Origin: Methyloversatilis sp.
GTDB taxonomy: Bacteria; Pseudomonadota; Gammaproteobacteria; Burkholderiales; Rhodocyclaceae
Reading direction: 5' to 3'
Length of the DNA: 64,000 bases
Assembly: GCA_017984755.1 (NCBI GenBank)
Contig: JAGNYW010000010.1
Coordinates: 1 to 64,000 of the forward strand
The notes below the pieces were generated by a model that saw nothing but the letters and a program-made list of their open reading frames with translations, was not told the DNA's origin and did no database searches. Position numbers and translations under genes: made by a program. Positions 11,601 through 19,527 of this stretch are shown one piece after another; the first letter of the stretch is position 1; every line of letters starts with the position of its first letter.

Positions 11601-14600
11601 ACCCGACATGCTCAGGGCGAAGTTCTCGACCATTGCGGTGGACGACGCCACCACGCTGACGCCCTTCACGCTGTCTTTCTGCTGACGGCCGGACAGCGGC
11701 TGCTGTGACGGTAACTGGCTAGTGTAGGCGCTCAGCGTACCGTTATCGACCAAGTCCCCCGCACCATTGCCCAGCCCCGTCACCGACGTATTGGCGCCAC
11801 TTACCTCCGCGGTCGTCGTCGACTGGATGTCGTTGAAGGCGATACCGCCCGCCCCGCCAAATGAGCCCCCGAAAGCAGCGCTGCCGGCACGCGACTTGAT
11901 GAAATCATCCGCTTCCGCGGTCACCACCGCATTGCCCGTTGTGCTCACCACTGCACCATCGTCGATGCGTGCCGTCGTGGCGCCGCCGGCATTGTTCAGT
12001 GCGATCGAGCCGGCAAAGCCGGCGGTGCCCGCAGCCGAGCCCGCGATCGCCCAGACGTCGAGCGTGCCCTTGCGCTCCGCGTCGACCCGCACATTGGCGC
12101 CATTGGCACTGCCGCCGGACAGTTCAGCCGTCACCCCACCGCCGATCTCGTTGTAGGAGCCGGCTGCGCCAACGGCCGCGTTGCCTGCACCGCTGGCCGC
12201 GCCGGTGATCGACAGGATTTCGGACATATCCGTCGCGCGCAAGCCGACATCGCCCGTCGCCACCAGCGTGGCGGCACTCGACGAAGCCGTGGTCTGGCTG
12301 GTGATGGTGTTGATGCCGAGCGAACCACTGACGCCAACCTTGGCCGAACCGCTGCCGGCCGCTGCGATGGCCTGGATGTCGGCGTCCTCGGTGGCTTCGA
12401 TGCGGACGCTGGCACCGTTCGCGCCGCCGCCCTCGATCTGCGCCAGCGTTTCGTTGCCGATCTCGTTGTAGGCTGCGGCGATGCCGACACCGGCCGAGCT
12501 GGTGGACAGCGCCACGCTGCCGGCGATCGACAGGATGGACGACACGTCATCGGCGTCCAGATTGATCGCGCCCGGCGAAGTCAGCAGCACGTTGGTCGAT
12601 GCCGCCCGCGTGCGATTCGTGATGAGATTGACTGTGACCGAACCGGTCGCCGTGACGCCCTGCGACGCGCCGATGGTGGCGGCGACCGACACGATGTCGT
12701 TGTCGCTCAGCGCATGCGCCGACACACCGGCACCGCCGTGCACCGTCTGACCGCTGCCGCGGAATTCGGCCAGCGTGTCGGAATCGACCGTCGAAATCGC
12801 CACGCCGGCGCCGATGCCGGCCTTGCCGCCGTAGCTGGCTGCGCCCGCGACGCTGCGGATGTCGGAATCATCCTTCGCCACCAGCGACACGCTGCCGCCG
12901 GCGTTGACCACGGCGCCATCCACGGCCGCTTCGGTCGTGTTGTCGACAGTGCTGTACGCGACGGAACCGGCGACACCCGCCTTCTGTCCGTTTGCCGCGC
13001 CGGCTGAAACCGACCACATCGGACCGGTGTTGTACGCATCGAGCAGCAGGCTTCCCGTGCCGCCGACGGTGATCTGCGTACCGGTGATCGTCGCGCGGGT
13101 GATCTTCTCGAGCTGGTTCCAGGTGAACGCGCCGGCCAGTCCGGCGCTCTTGCCGGTACCCACGGTCAGCGAACCGGCTCCGGACAGGGCGAGGGCATCA
13201 TTGCGCGCCTTGGCCGTCAGGCCGTGACCGAGCACGAACGTCGAATCGCCGGTGCCGTCGGCATCGGCGTCGATGGACACATTCGATGCCGCCGTGCCGC
13301 CCGACGACAGCGACGTCAGCCCGGACACCCCCGCCACCGTCGTGTCGTCGATCAGATTGACGGACACCGACGCGGAAATGCCGACACCGGACTTGCCCTG
13401 CTTTCCGCTGTCGGCCGAATTGGTCGACTTGCCGTCGCCGCCCGTCTTGCCGTCGGTCTTTTCCTCACCGGCCGGACCGGAACCGGCGACCGTGAAGGCA
13501 CCCTGGGTGGCGCCCGAATGCGCTTCGAGCCAGACATTGCCGCGCGCCGTCAGCGTGCCGCCGGTCGTCGATTCAGTCGACCGGTTGCCGATCAGCGCGC
13601 GGGTGTCGCGGTCGAGATCGTTGATGGCGATCGAGAAGCCGATGCCCACGCTGCCGGAGCGCGCAACCCCGCCCGCCACGTTGATGAACATGCTGTCGTC
13701 GAGCGCCTGCACCACCACATTGCCGGTATTCAGCGTACTGCCCGCAGCGATCTGGGCAATGGTCTCGATGTCGCTGTTGACCAGCGAGAATGCGCCGTTG
13801 ATCGACACCTTGCCGGCCTTGCCCGCCGCCTCGGCCACCGTCACCTGATCGAAATCGGTGCTGGCAAGCACGACCACGTCATCGGCCCTGACCTGCGCCC
13901 CGCCGGCAATCGTCGCGTCGGAACCGCCGGTGAGGTTGAACTGATGGTAAGAACCGCCGAAACCGGCACTGCCGCTGTCGGTGTTGCCCGAGGTGAGGGT
14001 CGATGGATCGAATTCGGGGACGCCGACCAGATTCAGGATGCCGTGGCTGGCCTTCGCCGACACGGTCAAGTCCTGGGCCGCTGTCGGCGCCAGTGCATTG
14101 GCGTTGATGCTGGCGGCGCCGACGCGCGCGGTCGCCTTGCTGTCCAGCGAGAAGAAATCGACTGCACCGGCGAACGACAGTTTTTCGCTCTCGACCGCGG
14201 TCTGCACCCACGAGGTTGCATTGGCCGGGTCCGCCACGAGATCCTTGAGCTTGATGCCCAGATTCAGCCAGGCATTCGGGTCGCTCCAGTTCATCGTGCT
14301 CAGCGCACCGTAGGCCGTCACCCACTGATCCCAGAACGGCGTGATGACGGTGCTTGCGGAGACCGTCACCGCGCCGCCGGCATCGATCACCGCGCCGTCG
14401 CCGATCAGGGCATCGGCGTGGTGCGTCATGTCGATCACCGCAACCGACGCAGAAATCGCGATCTTCTTCTTTTCGGCCGGAGGATTCGGGTCACCCGGCA
14501 ACTGGGTGTCGAGTTCGCGCTGATCGACCGCAGCCGACGTTTCGTAGGACACCGACTCTTCGGCCGTGGCCAGCACGCTGAGGCTGCCCGGTGTCGTCAG

Positions 14601-16979
14601 CCGCGCGCTGCCGGCCACTTCGGCCTTCAGCGCATTGCTGTTCTCGGCCCAGGCGAAGGCGGCCGACAGGCCCAGCTTGCTGCTCGACCCACTGCGTTCA
14701 TCGGTCGACGGTACGCCGGACACGAAATCGGACAGCTTCTCGAACAGGATTTCATCGACCGGTCGCGCACTGGTGATCGATTCCTGCAGATCGGGCCGGC
14801 CACCGGTACCGGCCGCTGCCGACACCTCGGTCTCCGCGTCGTCGGCCAATGCAGCCTTGACCACAACCTGTCCGGCATTGATCTGGCCGCCCAGACTGGC
14901 GGTCATCGTGGTGTCGGTGATCGCGACCGATACGCCGGCCGACGCGATGCCATCGCGGAACGAGCCACCGCTGGCCGCGATCGAGTGCGACTTCTCGCCG
15001 GTCGCTTCGACCGTCAGCGACGAGGCGCGGCTGATCACGGCATTGCTGCCGACCGTGGTTTCAGCCAGTTGCTTGCCGATGCCGACCGCAAAGGAGAAGT
15101 TCGCATACTTGCTGGCCGACGATAGCGCGTTGCTGAAGGCGCCCGTATTCACCGTATCGACCTTGACGGTCAGCGTGCTGTCAGCCTGCGACTTGAGCGT
15201 CATCGCGCCATCCGAACCCAGCGAAGCCTGGCCGATGTTCAGCTTTGCCTGCGCATCGGTCTCGCCGTAGCCGAAGCCGACCACCGAACTGACCACGCGC
15301 ATCGTCGCGTCGGCCTTGGCCACCGACTGCACGTCGAGCGTGCCGCTGGCGTCGATACTGGCGCCATTGATCAGATCGACCGTGGCGTGGGCGGTCGAGA
15401 AGGTGATGTTGGCGCCGACGCGCAGGCTGCCGAGAAAATCGAGCACGGTGTCGCCGTACTCGTTGCCGGTCCACACCCACTTGTCGTTGGCTTCCGCCTT
15501 GATCTGGACGTCGCCGCCGCGAATGACCGCATTGCTGACGCTGATGGACGCGATCGAGTCCTCGACCGATCCGAATACCGGGGTGGACTGGTTGTCCGTT
15601 GCGAGGATGCTGACCTTGCCGGCCGCAAAACCACTGTCGGCATTCGCCAGCACCTGCGTGCCGTTCTTCAGTTCGATCTTCTTCGAAACGAGCCTGATTT
15701 CGCCGGACGCCCCGGTCGAGGCAGCCGTCTGGTGGTTGGCCCGCGTTGCACCGCCATCGACCTTGCGCGACGACAGGAACACGTTGTCCAGAATGATTTC
15801 CTTTTCGGCCTTCAGTTCCAGCAGCGCGCCGCTGGAGTACATGTCGAAGCCCGATCCGGTCCACAGAAGTTTGTCCGGGTCGATCAGGATGTGGCCGGCG
15901 GTGCCGCCTTCACCCGCCGATGCACGGAAGGCAGCGCCGGAAATCGACACCGTATCCTTCGCCGAGAACTCGATGAAGCCGCCGTTGCCGCTCGCACCCG
16001 CACTCGCGTCCATCACCGCACCGCTGCGCATCAACGCGTTGCGCTGCGCCAGCGAATCGATGCGCCCGCCGTCCGACCCCTCCCCGTCACCCGCCGCCGT
16101 CACCATCGCGTCGATGTCGATCAGGATGTCCCGGCCCGCCCTCAGGCTGATCTCCCCGCCGTCCGTCGATGACCCGCCGCGCGCATCCAGCGTGCCCGCG
16201 ATCTCGATGTCCTCTTCCGCCGTTATATATATGCGGCCCGCTCGCTCCACCACCCGGCTGCCCGCCGCCAGACCCTGCGCGTTGACCACATCGCCGAAGT
16301 CCGGCGCCACGCCCTCGAAGCGCGCACCCGTGAACACCGCGCCAGCCACGCTCACCGTGCCCGCCGCCAGCGCAACGCCATCGACCGCGTTGATCCGACC
16401 GTCGATCCGGATCAGCCCGCCCGCGCCCAGCGGGGCGGTGCCGTCGAGCAATTGCCCCACGGCGCCCGCATCCGGCTGACCCGCCGCATTGAAGAAGCGA
16501 TCCACGAAGCCCTGCGTCGGCGTGCTCACCGACAGCGAACCCACGTTCACGACGCCGCCCGCACCCACCACGAATCCGTGCGGATTGGCGAAATACACAT
16601 TCCCGCCGATCCGGCCGTCGCGGATCGCGTTCAGCGTGCCCTGGATGTCCGTGCGCGTGTCGCGCACGATGTTGACCAGATTCACCGCTCCGGCCGGCAC
16701 ATGCAGATTCGCCGTGTGCCCCGCATTGACGTTGAAGCTCTTGAAGGAATTGAAGCCCGCGTTGCCCGATATCGTCCCGGTGCGCACGTCCGTCACCGCG
16801 CCCGCCGTCGTCACCGTCGTCAGCGTCCGACCGTCCGTCTGGATCGACTGCGACCACGCCGCCTGCGACCACAGCAGCGGGATCCCGCTCAGACCGGCCA
16901 GCAGTACTTTCGGTGTGCCCAGTGCGGCGGCCAATGCATGCAGCCGCGGCTGGCTGCGACAGTTTCTGGTGTACTTCAT
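2604..16979 (-). CDS. Giant filamentous adhesin (TpsA, LktA-like)
   Basis: About 4,791 residues, the largest gene here. Start chosen at ATG 16979, with GGGAG six bases upstream; an in-frame ATG 36 bases further out lacks one. The N-terminus is an extended signal peptide (MKYTRNCRSQ to about AAWSQ). The TPS secretion domain follows, with a hallmark block NPHGFVVGAGGVVNVGSLSV near residues 130-160. Residues of about 200-2,750 are Ala/Gly/Ser/Val/Thr-rich beta-helix repeats of roughly 50-60 residues, interrupted by a Lys/Gly/Asp linker encoded near 13,390-13,480. A less repetitive region follows, then more short repeats and an acidic Glu-rich tail. The pattern matches the leukotoxin-LktA-family filamentous adhesins in organisation. 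It is secreted by the overlapping TpsB and is likely to act in surface attachment; cytotoxicity is not implied. Confidence 0.93.
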   Translation of the reverse strand: MKYTRNCRSQPRLHALAAALGTPKVLLAGLSGIPLLWSQAAWSQSIQTDGRTLTTVTTAGAVTDVRTGTISGNAGFNSFKSFNVNAGHTANLHVPAGAVNLVNIVRDTRTDIQGTLNAIRDGRIGGNVYFANPHGFVVGAGGVVNVGSLSVSTPTQGFVDRFFNAAGQPDAGAVGQLLDGTAPLGAGGLIRIDGRINAVDGVALAAGTVSVAGAVFTGARFEGVAPDFGDVVNAQGLAAGSRVVERAGRIYITAEEDIEIAGTLDARGGSSTDGGEISLRAGRDILIDIDAMVTAAGDGEGSDGGRIDSLAQRNALMRSGAVMDASAGASGNGGFIEFSAKDTVSISGAAFRASAGEGGTAGHILIDPDKLLWTGSGFDMYSSGALLELKAEKEIILDNVFLSSRKVDGGATRANHQTAASTGASGEIRLVSKKIELKNGTQVLANADSGFAAGKVSILATDNQSTPVFGSVEDSIASISVSNAVIRGGDVQIKAEANDKWVWTGNEYGDTVLDFLGSLRVGANITFSTAHATVDLINGASIDASGTLDVQSVAKADATMRVVSSVVGFGYGETDAQAKLNIGQASLGSDGAMTLKSQADSTLTVKVDTVNTGAFSNALSSASKYANFSFAVGIGKQLAETTVGSNAVISRASSLTVEATGEKSHSIAASGGSFRDGIASAGVSVAITDTTMTASLGGQINAGQVVVKAALADDAETEVSAAAGTGGRPDLQESITSARPVDEILFEKLSDFVSGVPSTDERSGSSSKLGLSAAFAWAENSNALKAEVAGSARLTTPGSLSVLATAEESVSYETSAAVDQRELDTQLPGDPNPPAEKKKIAISASVAVIDMTHHADALIGDGAVIDAGGAVTVSASTVITPFWDQWVTAYGALSTMNWSDPNAWLNLGIKLKDLVADPANATSWVQTAVESEKLSFAGAVDFFSLDSKATARVGAASINANALAPTAAQDLTVSAKASHGILNLVGVPEFDPSTLTSGNTDSGSAGFGGSYHQFNLTGGSDATIAGGAQVRADDVVVLASTDFDQVTVAEAAGKAGKVSINGAFSLVNSDIETIAQIAAGSTLNTGNVVVQALDDSMFINVAGGVARSGSVGIGFSIAINDLDRDTRALIGNRSTESTTGGTLTARGNVWLEAHSGATQGAFTVAGSGPAGEEKTDGKTGGDGKSTNSADSGKQGKSGVGISASVSVNLIDDTTVAGVSGLTSLSSGGTAASNVSIDADADGTGDSTFVLGHGLTAKARNDALALSGAGSLTVGTGKSAGLAGAFTWNQLEKITRATITGTQITVGGTGSLLLDAYNTGPMWSVSAGAANGQKAGVAGSVAYSTVDNTTEAAVDGAVVNAGGSVSLVAKDDSDIRSVAGAASYGGKAGIGAGVAISTVDSDTLAEFRGSGQTVHGGAGVSAHALSDNDIVSVAATIGASQGVTATGSVTVNLITNRTRAASTNVLLTSPGAINLDADDVSSILSIAGSVALSTSSAGVGIAAAYNEIGNETLAQIEGGGANGASVRIEATEDADIQAIAAAGSGSAKVGVSGSLGINTITSQTTASSSAATLVATGDVGLRATDMSEILSITGAASGAGNAAVGAAGSYNEIGGGVTAELSGGSANGANVRVDAERKGTLDVWAIAGSAAGTAGFAGSIALNNAGGATTARIDDGAVVSTTGNAVVTAEADDFIKSRAGSAAFGGSFGGAGGIAFNDIQSTTTAEVSGANTSVTGLGNGAGDLVDNGTLSAYTSQLPSQQPLSGRQQKDSVKGVSVVASSTAMVENFALSMSGGGNAAVAATVGIAMMGGSTTAQVTGGAKLNASLGTSDQEARIAAYHHDQIGSITGGGAVGGDAGVGGAADTAVVSHVTTAKIDNAKLQANRAVTVDAGSTSKFEQAIVAVGGGTYAGLAGTIGVLLVDGTTQALVNNGDLESQGSIRIEATSDTEVDIDAGALAVSGVAGVGITAAVTVVEQATLARVSGTSRLDADGATTVRADSEFEQEVYAATAAAAGGVGIAGTINVVLAKGTTDAQVGTGVQINSDTAFGGTAAQAVYIDADDRIAVENAVGGLGVGLGGVGVGAAVDVVLVRSGASATVASGVQITADGDISVTADSVRDVHSTTVAAAGGSTAGIAGAVSVISIGTRPDGDASENSSGSVGKATELASRSATGNQIDSDTDAADDSAARADTARAGINASGDFNATPGNTSAAATVASGATLTAGGNVEVLAHTRSDTDAEAVGAAVSGGLSLGGGIAISMVEDRTVASLASTTSANGTVLVRATDDQPDVSKLRTYAGGAGVASLAASFAWHEKSSTATASLGGKVTATSGSVTVNAKVDHNLDAEGGAAAVGVVGIGAAIAYVDETSSAEAKLLAGADITAASLDVYGQSRTTSKGEVIAAAGGIVAGAGADANVSDVSAAKATVGDNVKVTTTGGLTQIRADSDPVAEAVTVGIAVSAGLSIGVSLAEATVDTDSLVTIGTGFDVTAHGLSLTAQTLPRSGRRTASADALAAGGGLLVGATATEAIATVTSGTRVQLGTGHDIDLTGAFTVLSKSIVSGLSDVSGIAVGFIAAGGNSAETTVDSTTEALIGAGDITAGSIVIRSESSDTLDAQSESGAGGLGVLLAASVVNDADAITTTQVAGTLRAATVDIDAKHTTDFQGTADSTSASVAGYSGAWVTSTVDNTTKVELSNGTRIENAQTVDIDAETRVIKGSAGADWTVQAASGGILSGASGASVSTIRNDTDVVIGSNAFIGSSVAGLNAGAIRIGAKNDVDVYDAVLLDTGGAIAIAHTESFIKADRNDADITVGAGTLLQSDGDIVLDARTEAVVDTEAQSKTYGLAGAPSGESLSRIITSNDIHLNGARLESEENIRLLAGHNNNLVADAETRLWNKTVIPINSVPDAHGEIRQDNRIDIAAYSADLTGISGIREQQIARAAVASVKDIDLKAGEGSHTTRGYGSGTDLYREALEALGKIFDDDISLDIKGGSQFTDSRSGVEVNGTVFAGTRHHQYLEFAANGSVLRQSENMSFSRRSNVSLQREIQSRIDALQLLYNEYINDNPDVANGFLNDIQILQARQTQLGVGATVNFVDVNPAAAYTGNISISGDWLKGASSAELIAPGDSIIEVINNGNQFLRIKPGVAALDCAAALCIPGEAGGLVTLNGVRVSSTAEINARNQYGQVASFAAGNVVDRTNSPDPKILLKNTYEDPVNLNALKPEIHVDGDLSNARGIVKIESTGSVLVASNVVAQTIDIATKGDFIKTFSLGFSHLAGDPSLYDVVAGYINSAGNFVNGYQQQYEAIAKSEFGVASGAFSTSPWYNTYKAYSVANAGLTSEGSTIAGNNVFISGEKLNINGLIQSGLTDYRLTINSTVLNQAKVANGGWIALELPSAGSTLADVFRPKVRWDSASNTLELGSIQVEGGYMQFYGDIFSTGNGQLKVRDGYGRIEVSNTSGANLALNRLDTGSAAAGTIKIIDTSTKLNGKPLETVIKRLNGQVTYTQTNASSDGLRPTVNVLGDSSGRLATYNPRAQRRFKWINAETYDIYKWETYSKSLLFDAAFLDALSKDPGGRSGGDTTTTRTERISGDWLAQDNRSADYIMDFTKTRSGVATKGVDSLWVVDSYGSDCAGDLCVSKTYVSRKEWEWTERNYYVHSLNASKGINIQFIGHDTGLLNVSSNGALALQGAVRNLTGNTSLSGTGIAAGDVAQIVAGNLTMTATNGSIGGPAMAGSNHIKLDLQGTGALTASATGGIALWETKGDMRIVNVSGGNGSLIDLKADANLVDENGSANNIVGGFVRLTSENARVGSIADPLEIDVRSSTGWIEASGGGDIGLTETDGDMRLLSVTSIGGDVRLQSVNGSIVDVNEAQQVDLETRAQLLQVAQRARLTASAGASQSVDNTLEAYNDQKEQDYLQYWQMRGLKENFDSDGKSLGLSAADFDAAYSFVLDAQTDQALRTANGWGDAEIAAYQNQRTAFFHQAAAEFGTGDVATFDKDFAYDVAAQDSTRAAALKDGGTWTEGEVTNRVAAGLFKDTSDTEVLIEEANVTGRNVQLIAARGIGKDSESLTIGTSPGAWSEDDQLALIAAERADVRIDTTTKTITILRKDDVDFTLQNGGAITASATDSIYLGSEEDVRVASISTPADVRLKTAGALLSAAAGQEVVQSRNVTLEAGKGDLGESTRDMIVRVANNATVTARAGGDLFLSSLSGDLRIEQVYATGLARIRSAGALVEVSSDLRRDLQARHLQLFAATSIGSGTSELDYLDIATTLGGTVELEAAQGIFVRTSDTRLDVGSARASAGDVALNSSGDLRIGTIEAGGNLLLDADGDLTQSAHTAQAVGNIDVSAASYVMDDGATLRARDGRIDIATPGDVVVGRIEATNNATAQALRIVAGGSIYDGGDLGTYDLVAATPGAGVVLEATDGIGSASWNKGSPLPVADALETDIAMLDAVSTAGGVLIDEKDDVAIVTVRTDGDLSVKAGGTISGNSAYTARGNLDLLSGNSVTVLEATAASGNATVIAEQDIIMDSVVAGRGVKLEAINGRVSVKRLAGDTFDISGKGDIDLGTLNVKSKLSFAIESITAKVIHTGTSGPLLMNVTGPKGGVARWVDLTFDSGVGTRFERLYSQDARIETERGWLEVLDGRIENRARFINPVSDVYMDNVTTVVEASDVQLHEPGKAFRNMRLDQWRLETDSKVVTRDPLHEVVAGTMLDYSGREQSRELIVTRVDTPEKQTAGGQVPPLQSIAINIPLDIPAVNSGEEETEEEAEARRQAEDEAAGEVTQ

Positions 16980-17275
16980 TGTGTACTCCCGGGGAAAATC
17001 AATCGCAGCGGTCAACCGCTTGTAAGAATATTTCTGACGCGATTGTAAGCAGTTATTGCTACGGTTTCAGGGGGCTTTCATGTTCCACCGCGGTACAAGG
17101 ACACGCCGGAAAGAACATGGGGAGGCTTGGGAGTACCTGGCCAGAAAGCCCGCCGGACGCGGCGCAGCAGTCCGTTCGGACATATTCGGACCGTATTGGG
17201 GACTTGATCCCGCGCTGCGTAAATACGCACTTGCGCGTAGGAATCAGCAGAAGTGCGTGCGCACTGCGCACAAAC
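16980..17275. promoter_or_regulatory. Region between tpsA and the response regulator gene, with a palindrome
   Basis: This 296-bp stretch lies upstream of tpsA and beyond the 3' end of the regulator gene; I see no gene in it. It must hold the adhesin promoter, but no clean -35/-10 pair can be assigned. A perfect palindrome TGCGTA-AA-TACGCA sits at 17216-17229. Next to it TACGC-N6-GCGTA (17224-17239) shares its second arm. These are plausible binding sites for the neighbouring LuxR-type regulator; that role is inference. Confidence 0.4.
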
Positions 17276-17908
17276 TCACGATTCGGACAGACGGTGCCGG
17301 AGTGCCCACGCCACCAGTTCGGCTGCATTGCGCAGTCCGAGCTTGCGGGCGATGTTTTCGCGGTGCTTGCGCACCGTATGCTCTGAAATACCCAGTTCGA
17401 CGCCGATCTGCTTGCTCGACAGGCCGCGACCGACACGGCTGGCGATGTCCATTTCGCGGCTCGTCAGGACTTCGTGTTCGGTCGCCATGCCCTGACCGAA
17501 CAGCGTGGCCAGTTCCGGGCTGACGTGGTAGCCGCCGTCGCCCACGGTGTGGATGGCCGACACCAGCGCGTCGGCATCGTCGGTCTTCAGCATGTAGCCG
17601 TGCGCGCCGAGAGACAACGCAGCCTGCACCGATGCTCCATCCTGTCGCGCCGTCACGACCAGCACGCGCGTCGGTAAACCGGCGGCAGCGATGCCCCGCA
17701 CCACTTCCAGACCGTCCAGCCGCGGCAGTCCGAGGTCAAGCAGCAGCACGTCGGGCGTCAGTTCGCGGACAAGCCGCAGCGCGCCCTCGCCATCACCGGT
17801 TTCACCCAGCCAGCGCAGCCGCGGCACGCGGGACAGCATGAGCCGAAGCCCCTGGCGCACCAGTGCATGGTCCTCGGCAACGACGATGCTAATCTCATGC
17901 TCATCCAT
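17276..17908 (-). CDS. NarL/FixJ-family response regulator
   Basis: A 210-residue two-domain regulator. The receiver begins ISIVVAEDHALVRQG with the acidic pair, carries the phospho-acceptor Asp in LLLDLGLPRLDG, and ends with a conserved Lys in HGYMLKTDD. The C-terminal LuxR-type helix-turn-helix runs LTSREMDIASRVGRGLSSKQ... to HTVRKHRENIARKLGL. The start is ATG 17908; upstream sequence in frame is Arg-rich non-coding sequence. Its start codon lies only 14 bases from that of the divergent histidine kinase, so the two form a two-component system. The gene sits directly upstream of tpsA on the same strand, which makes the adhesin a plausible target, but no site has been proven. Confidence 0.92.
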   Translation of the reverse strand: MDEHEISIVVAEDHALVRQGLRLMLSRVPRLRWLGETGDGEGALRLVRELTPDVLLLDLGLPRLDGLEVVRGIAAAGLPTRVLVVTARQDGASVQAALSLGAHGYMLKTDDADALVSAIHTVGDGGYHVSPELATLFGQGMATEHEVLTSREMDIASRVGRGLSSKQIGVELGISEHTVRKHRENIARKLGLRNAAELVAWALRHRLSES

Positions 17909-17922
17909 GCCGCGAAAATACC

Positions 17923-19305
17923 ATGCTGACGAATCCGGTTTTGGCTGACGCCAACGATGTGCCCGCGGACGGCGCCGACGAAAGCACCGACGACAGCGAT
18001 GCCGTGCGGCGCGACCTGCTCGGCGTGCTGTTCGGGCATACGCCGACCATCGTCGCCGGCAATCTCGCGGTGGCAGGTACCGCAACGGCGGTGCTGGTCA
18101 GCGCCGACGGGCATTCTGCAGTCTGGTTCTGGCTGGTGGCGGTATGTGCGCTGATCATCCTTCGCGCCGCTTTCGTACGCCGGGCGCGACCGCGTCTGGC
18201 CGGACTGAGCGGCGCCACGCTCGACCGCACCGAACACCTCTACGTGGCGATCGCCGGCGTCACGGGTCTCGCCTGGGGGGTGCTGCCCTGGCTGGGCTTT
18301 GAAGGACGCGACCCCTTCATGGACTTCTTCAGCATCGCCATGCTGGTCGGAATGGCCGGAGGCGCAGTGACCGCCACGACCGCATTGCCGGCAGCGCTCA
18401 ACCTGTATCTGGTCTGCACGCTGGTGCCCTTCATCGTGAAGTCGGCACTGCTCGGCGGCGCCGTCAACATCGCCGGCGGCGTCACCATATTCTTCTATCT
18501 GTGCGTACTGGTGTCCTTCGGGCGCAATGCACACGCCACCATGCGCAACGCGCTGCTGCTGACGCGCCAGAACGCGCGTCTTGCCGACACGCTGCGCCGC
18601 GAACGCGACGCCGTGCAGACCGCGATGCGCGCCAAGAATCTGTTCATGGCGGGCGTCACGCACGACCTGCGTCAGCCGGTACATGCCGTTGCCCTCCATG
18701 TGAACTACCTGAAATCCCTCGACGCGCACGAACTGCACCACGCGGCAGTGCAGGAGGCGTGCGCCGGCGTCGAAGCATCGATACGCGCGATGAGCAGCCA
18801 GTTGTCGCGCCTGATCGAACTGTCCCGGCTGGAAGCCGGCGAGGCCCGCGTGCTGCGGCGCACCTTCCCGCTGATGGACGTATTCGCGTCCTGCGCTGCA
18901 CAGTTCGAGCCGGTCGCACGGGACAAGGGACTGACGCTGCGCATTCGCTCGAGTGCCGCCATGGTGGACAGCGATCCCATGATGCTGCAGTCCGTCCTGG
19001 ACAATCTCGTTTCGAACGCAGTCCGCTACACCGACGCCGGAGGGGTGCTGCTCGCCGCCCGCGCACGCAGGCACGAAGTCGAACTGCAGGTCTGGGACAC
19101 GGGCGCGGGCATACCGGAAGATCTGATTCCGCAGATATTCATCCCCTACCGCCGCTTCGATGACCGCCAGAACCGGCATGACGAGGGCCAGGGCCTGGGA
19201 CTCGCGCTGGCGCGCCGGCAGACCGAACTGCTCGGCCATCCGATGACCTTGCGCTCGCGCGTCGGCCGCGGCAGCGTCTTCTCGCTGCGCCTGCCCCGGA
19301 TGTAA
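17923..19305 (+). CDS. Membrane sensor histidine kinase
   Basis: A 460-residue kinase. About six hydrophobic segments (residues 40-205) form the sensor with little extracytoplasmic loop. The H-box is FMAGVTHDLRQPVHA, of the HDxRQP type seen in kinases paired with LuxR-type regulators. The N-box region SVLDNLVSNAVRYTDAGG, G1 box WDTGAGIPE and G2 box GQGLGLALARR complete the ATPase domain. It ends VFSLRLPRM. The start ATG 17923 lacks a good ribosome site, and it is 14 bases from the divergent regulator start, so the promoters must overlap coding DNA or one transcript is leaderless. The signal sensed is unknown. Confidence 0.9.
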   Translation: MLTNPVLADANDVPADGADESTDDSDAVRRDLLGVLFGHTPTIVAGNLAVAGTATAVLVSADGHSAVWFWLVAVCALIILRAAFVRRARPRLAGLSGATLDRTEHLYVAIAGVTGLAWGVLPWLGFEGRDPFMDFFSIAMLVGMAGGAVTATTALPAALNLYLVCTLVPFIVKSALLGGAVNIAGGVTIFFYLCVLVSFGRNAHATMRNALLLTRQNARLADTLRRERDAVQTAMRAKNLFMAGVTHDLRQPVHAVALHVNYLKSLDAHELHHAAVQEACAGVEASIRAMSSQLSRLIELSRLEAGEARVLRRTFPLMDVFASCAAQFEPVARDKGLTLRIRSSAAMVDSDPMMLQSVLDNLVSNAVRYTDAGGVLLAARARRHEVELQVWDTGAGIPEDLIPQIFIPYRRFDDRQNRHDEGQGLGLALARRQTELLGHPMTLRSRVGRGSVFSLRLPRM

Positions 19306-19527
19306 GGCTCGACGCCTGCTTTCAACGCGTCGATCGGATCACGAATTCGACAGCCCGACGCCCTTCCCTGCCCATGTTGCGGCGCAATCGCGCAAGCGGC
19401 CGTGAGCATCGGGCGCAGCGCAAGCGGGCACGCGGTCGACCTGCCGGGCGGCTATCTGTCAAGGCTGTTGCACAACGTTCGCCAAGCGTAAAGTTCCGCG
19501 CATTGAAGGCAGGAGGAGCCCAAAACC

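Noticed and set aside
19306-19527. Cobalamin riboswitch or NrdR box ahead of the B12-dependent reductase
   Set aside because: A B12-box-like CGACCTGCCGG is present, but the other conserved blocks (GCCACTG-type loop, GGGAA segment) are absent, and no ACACTATAT-type NrdR repeats are seen.
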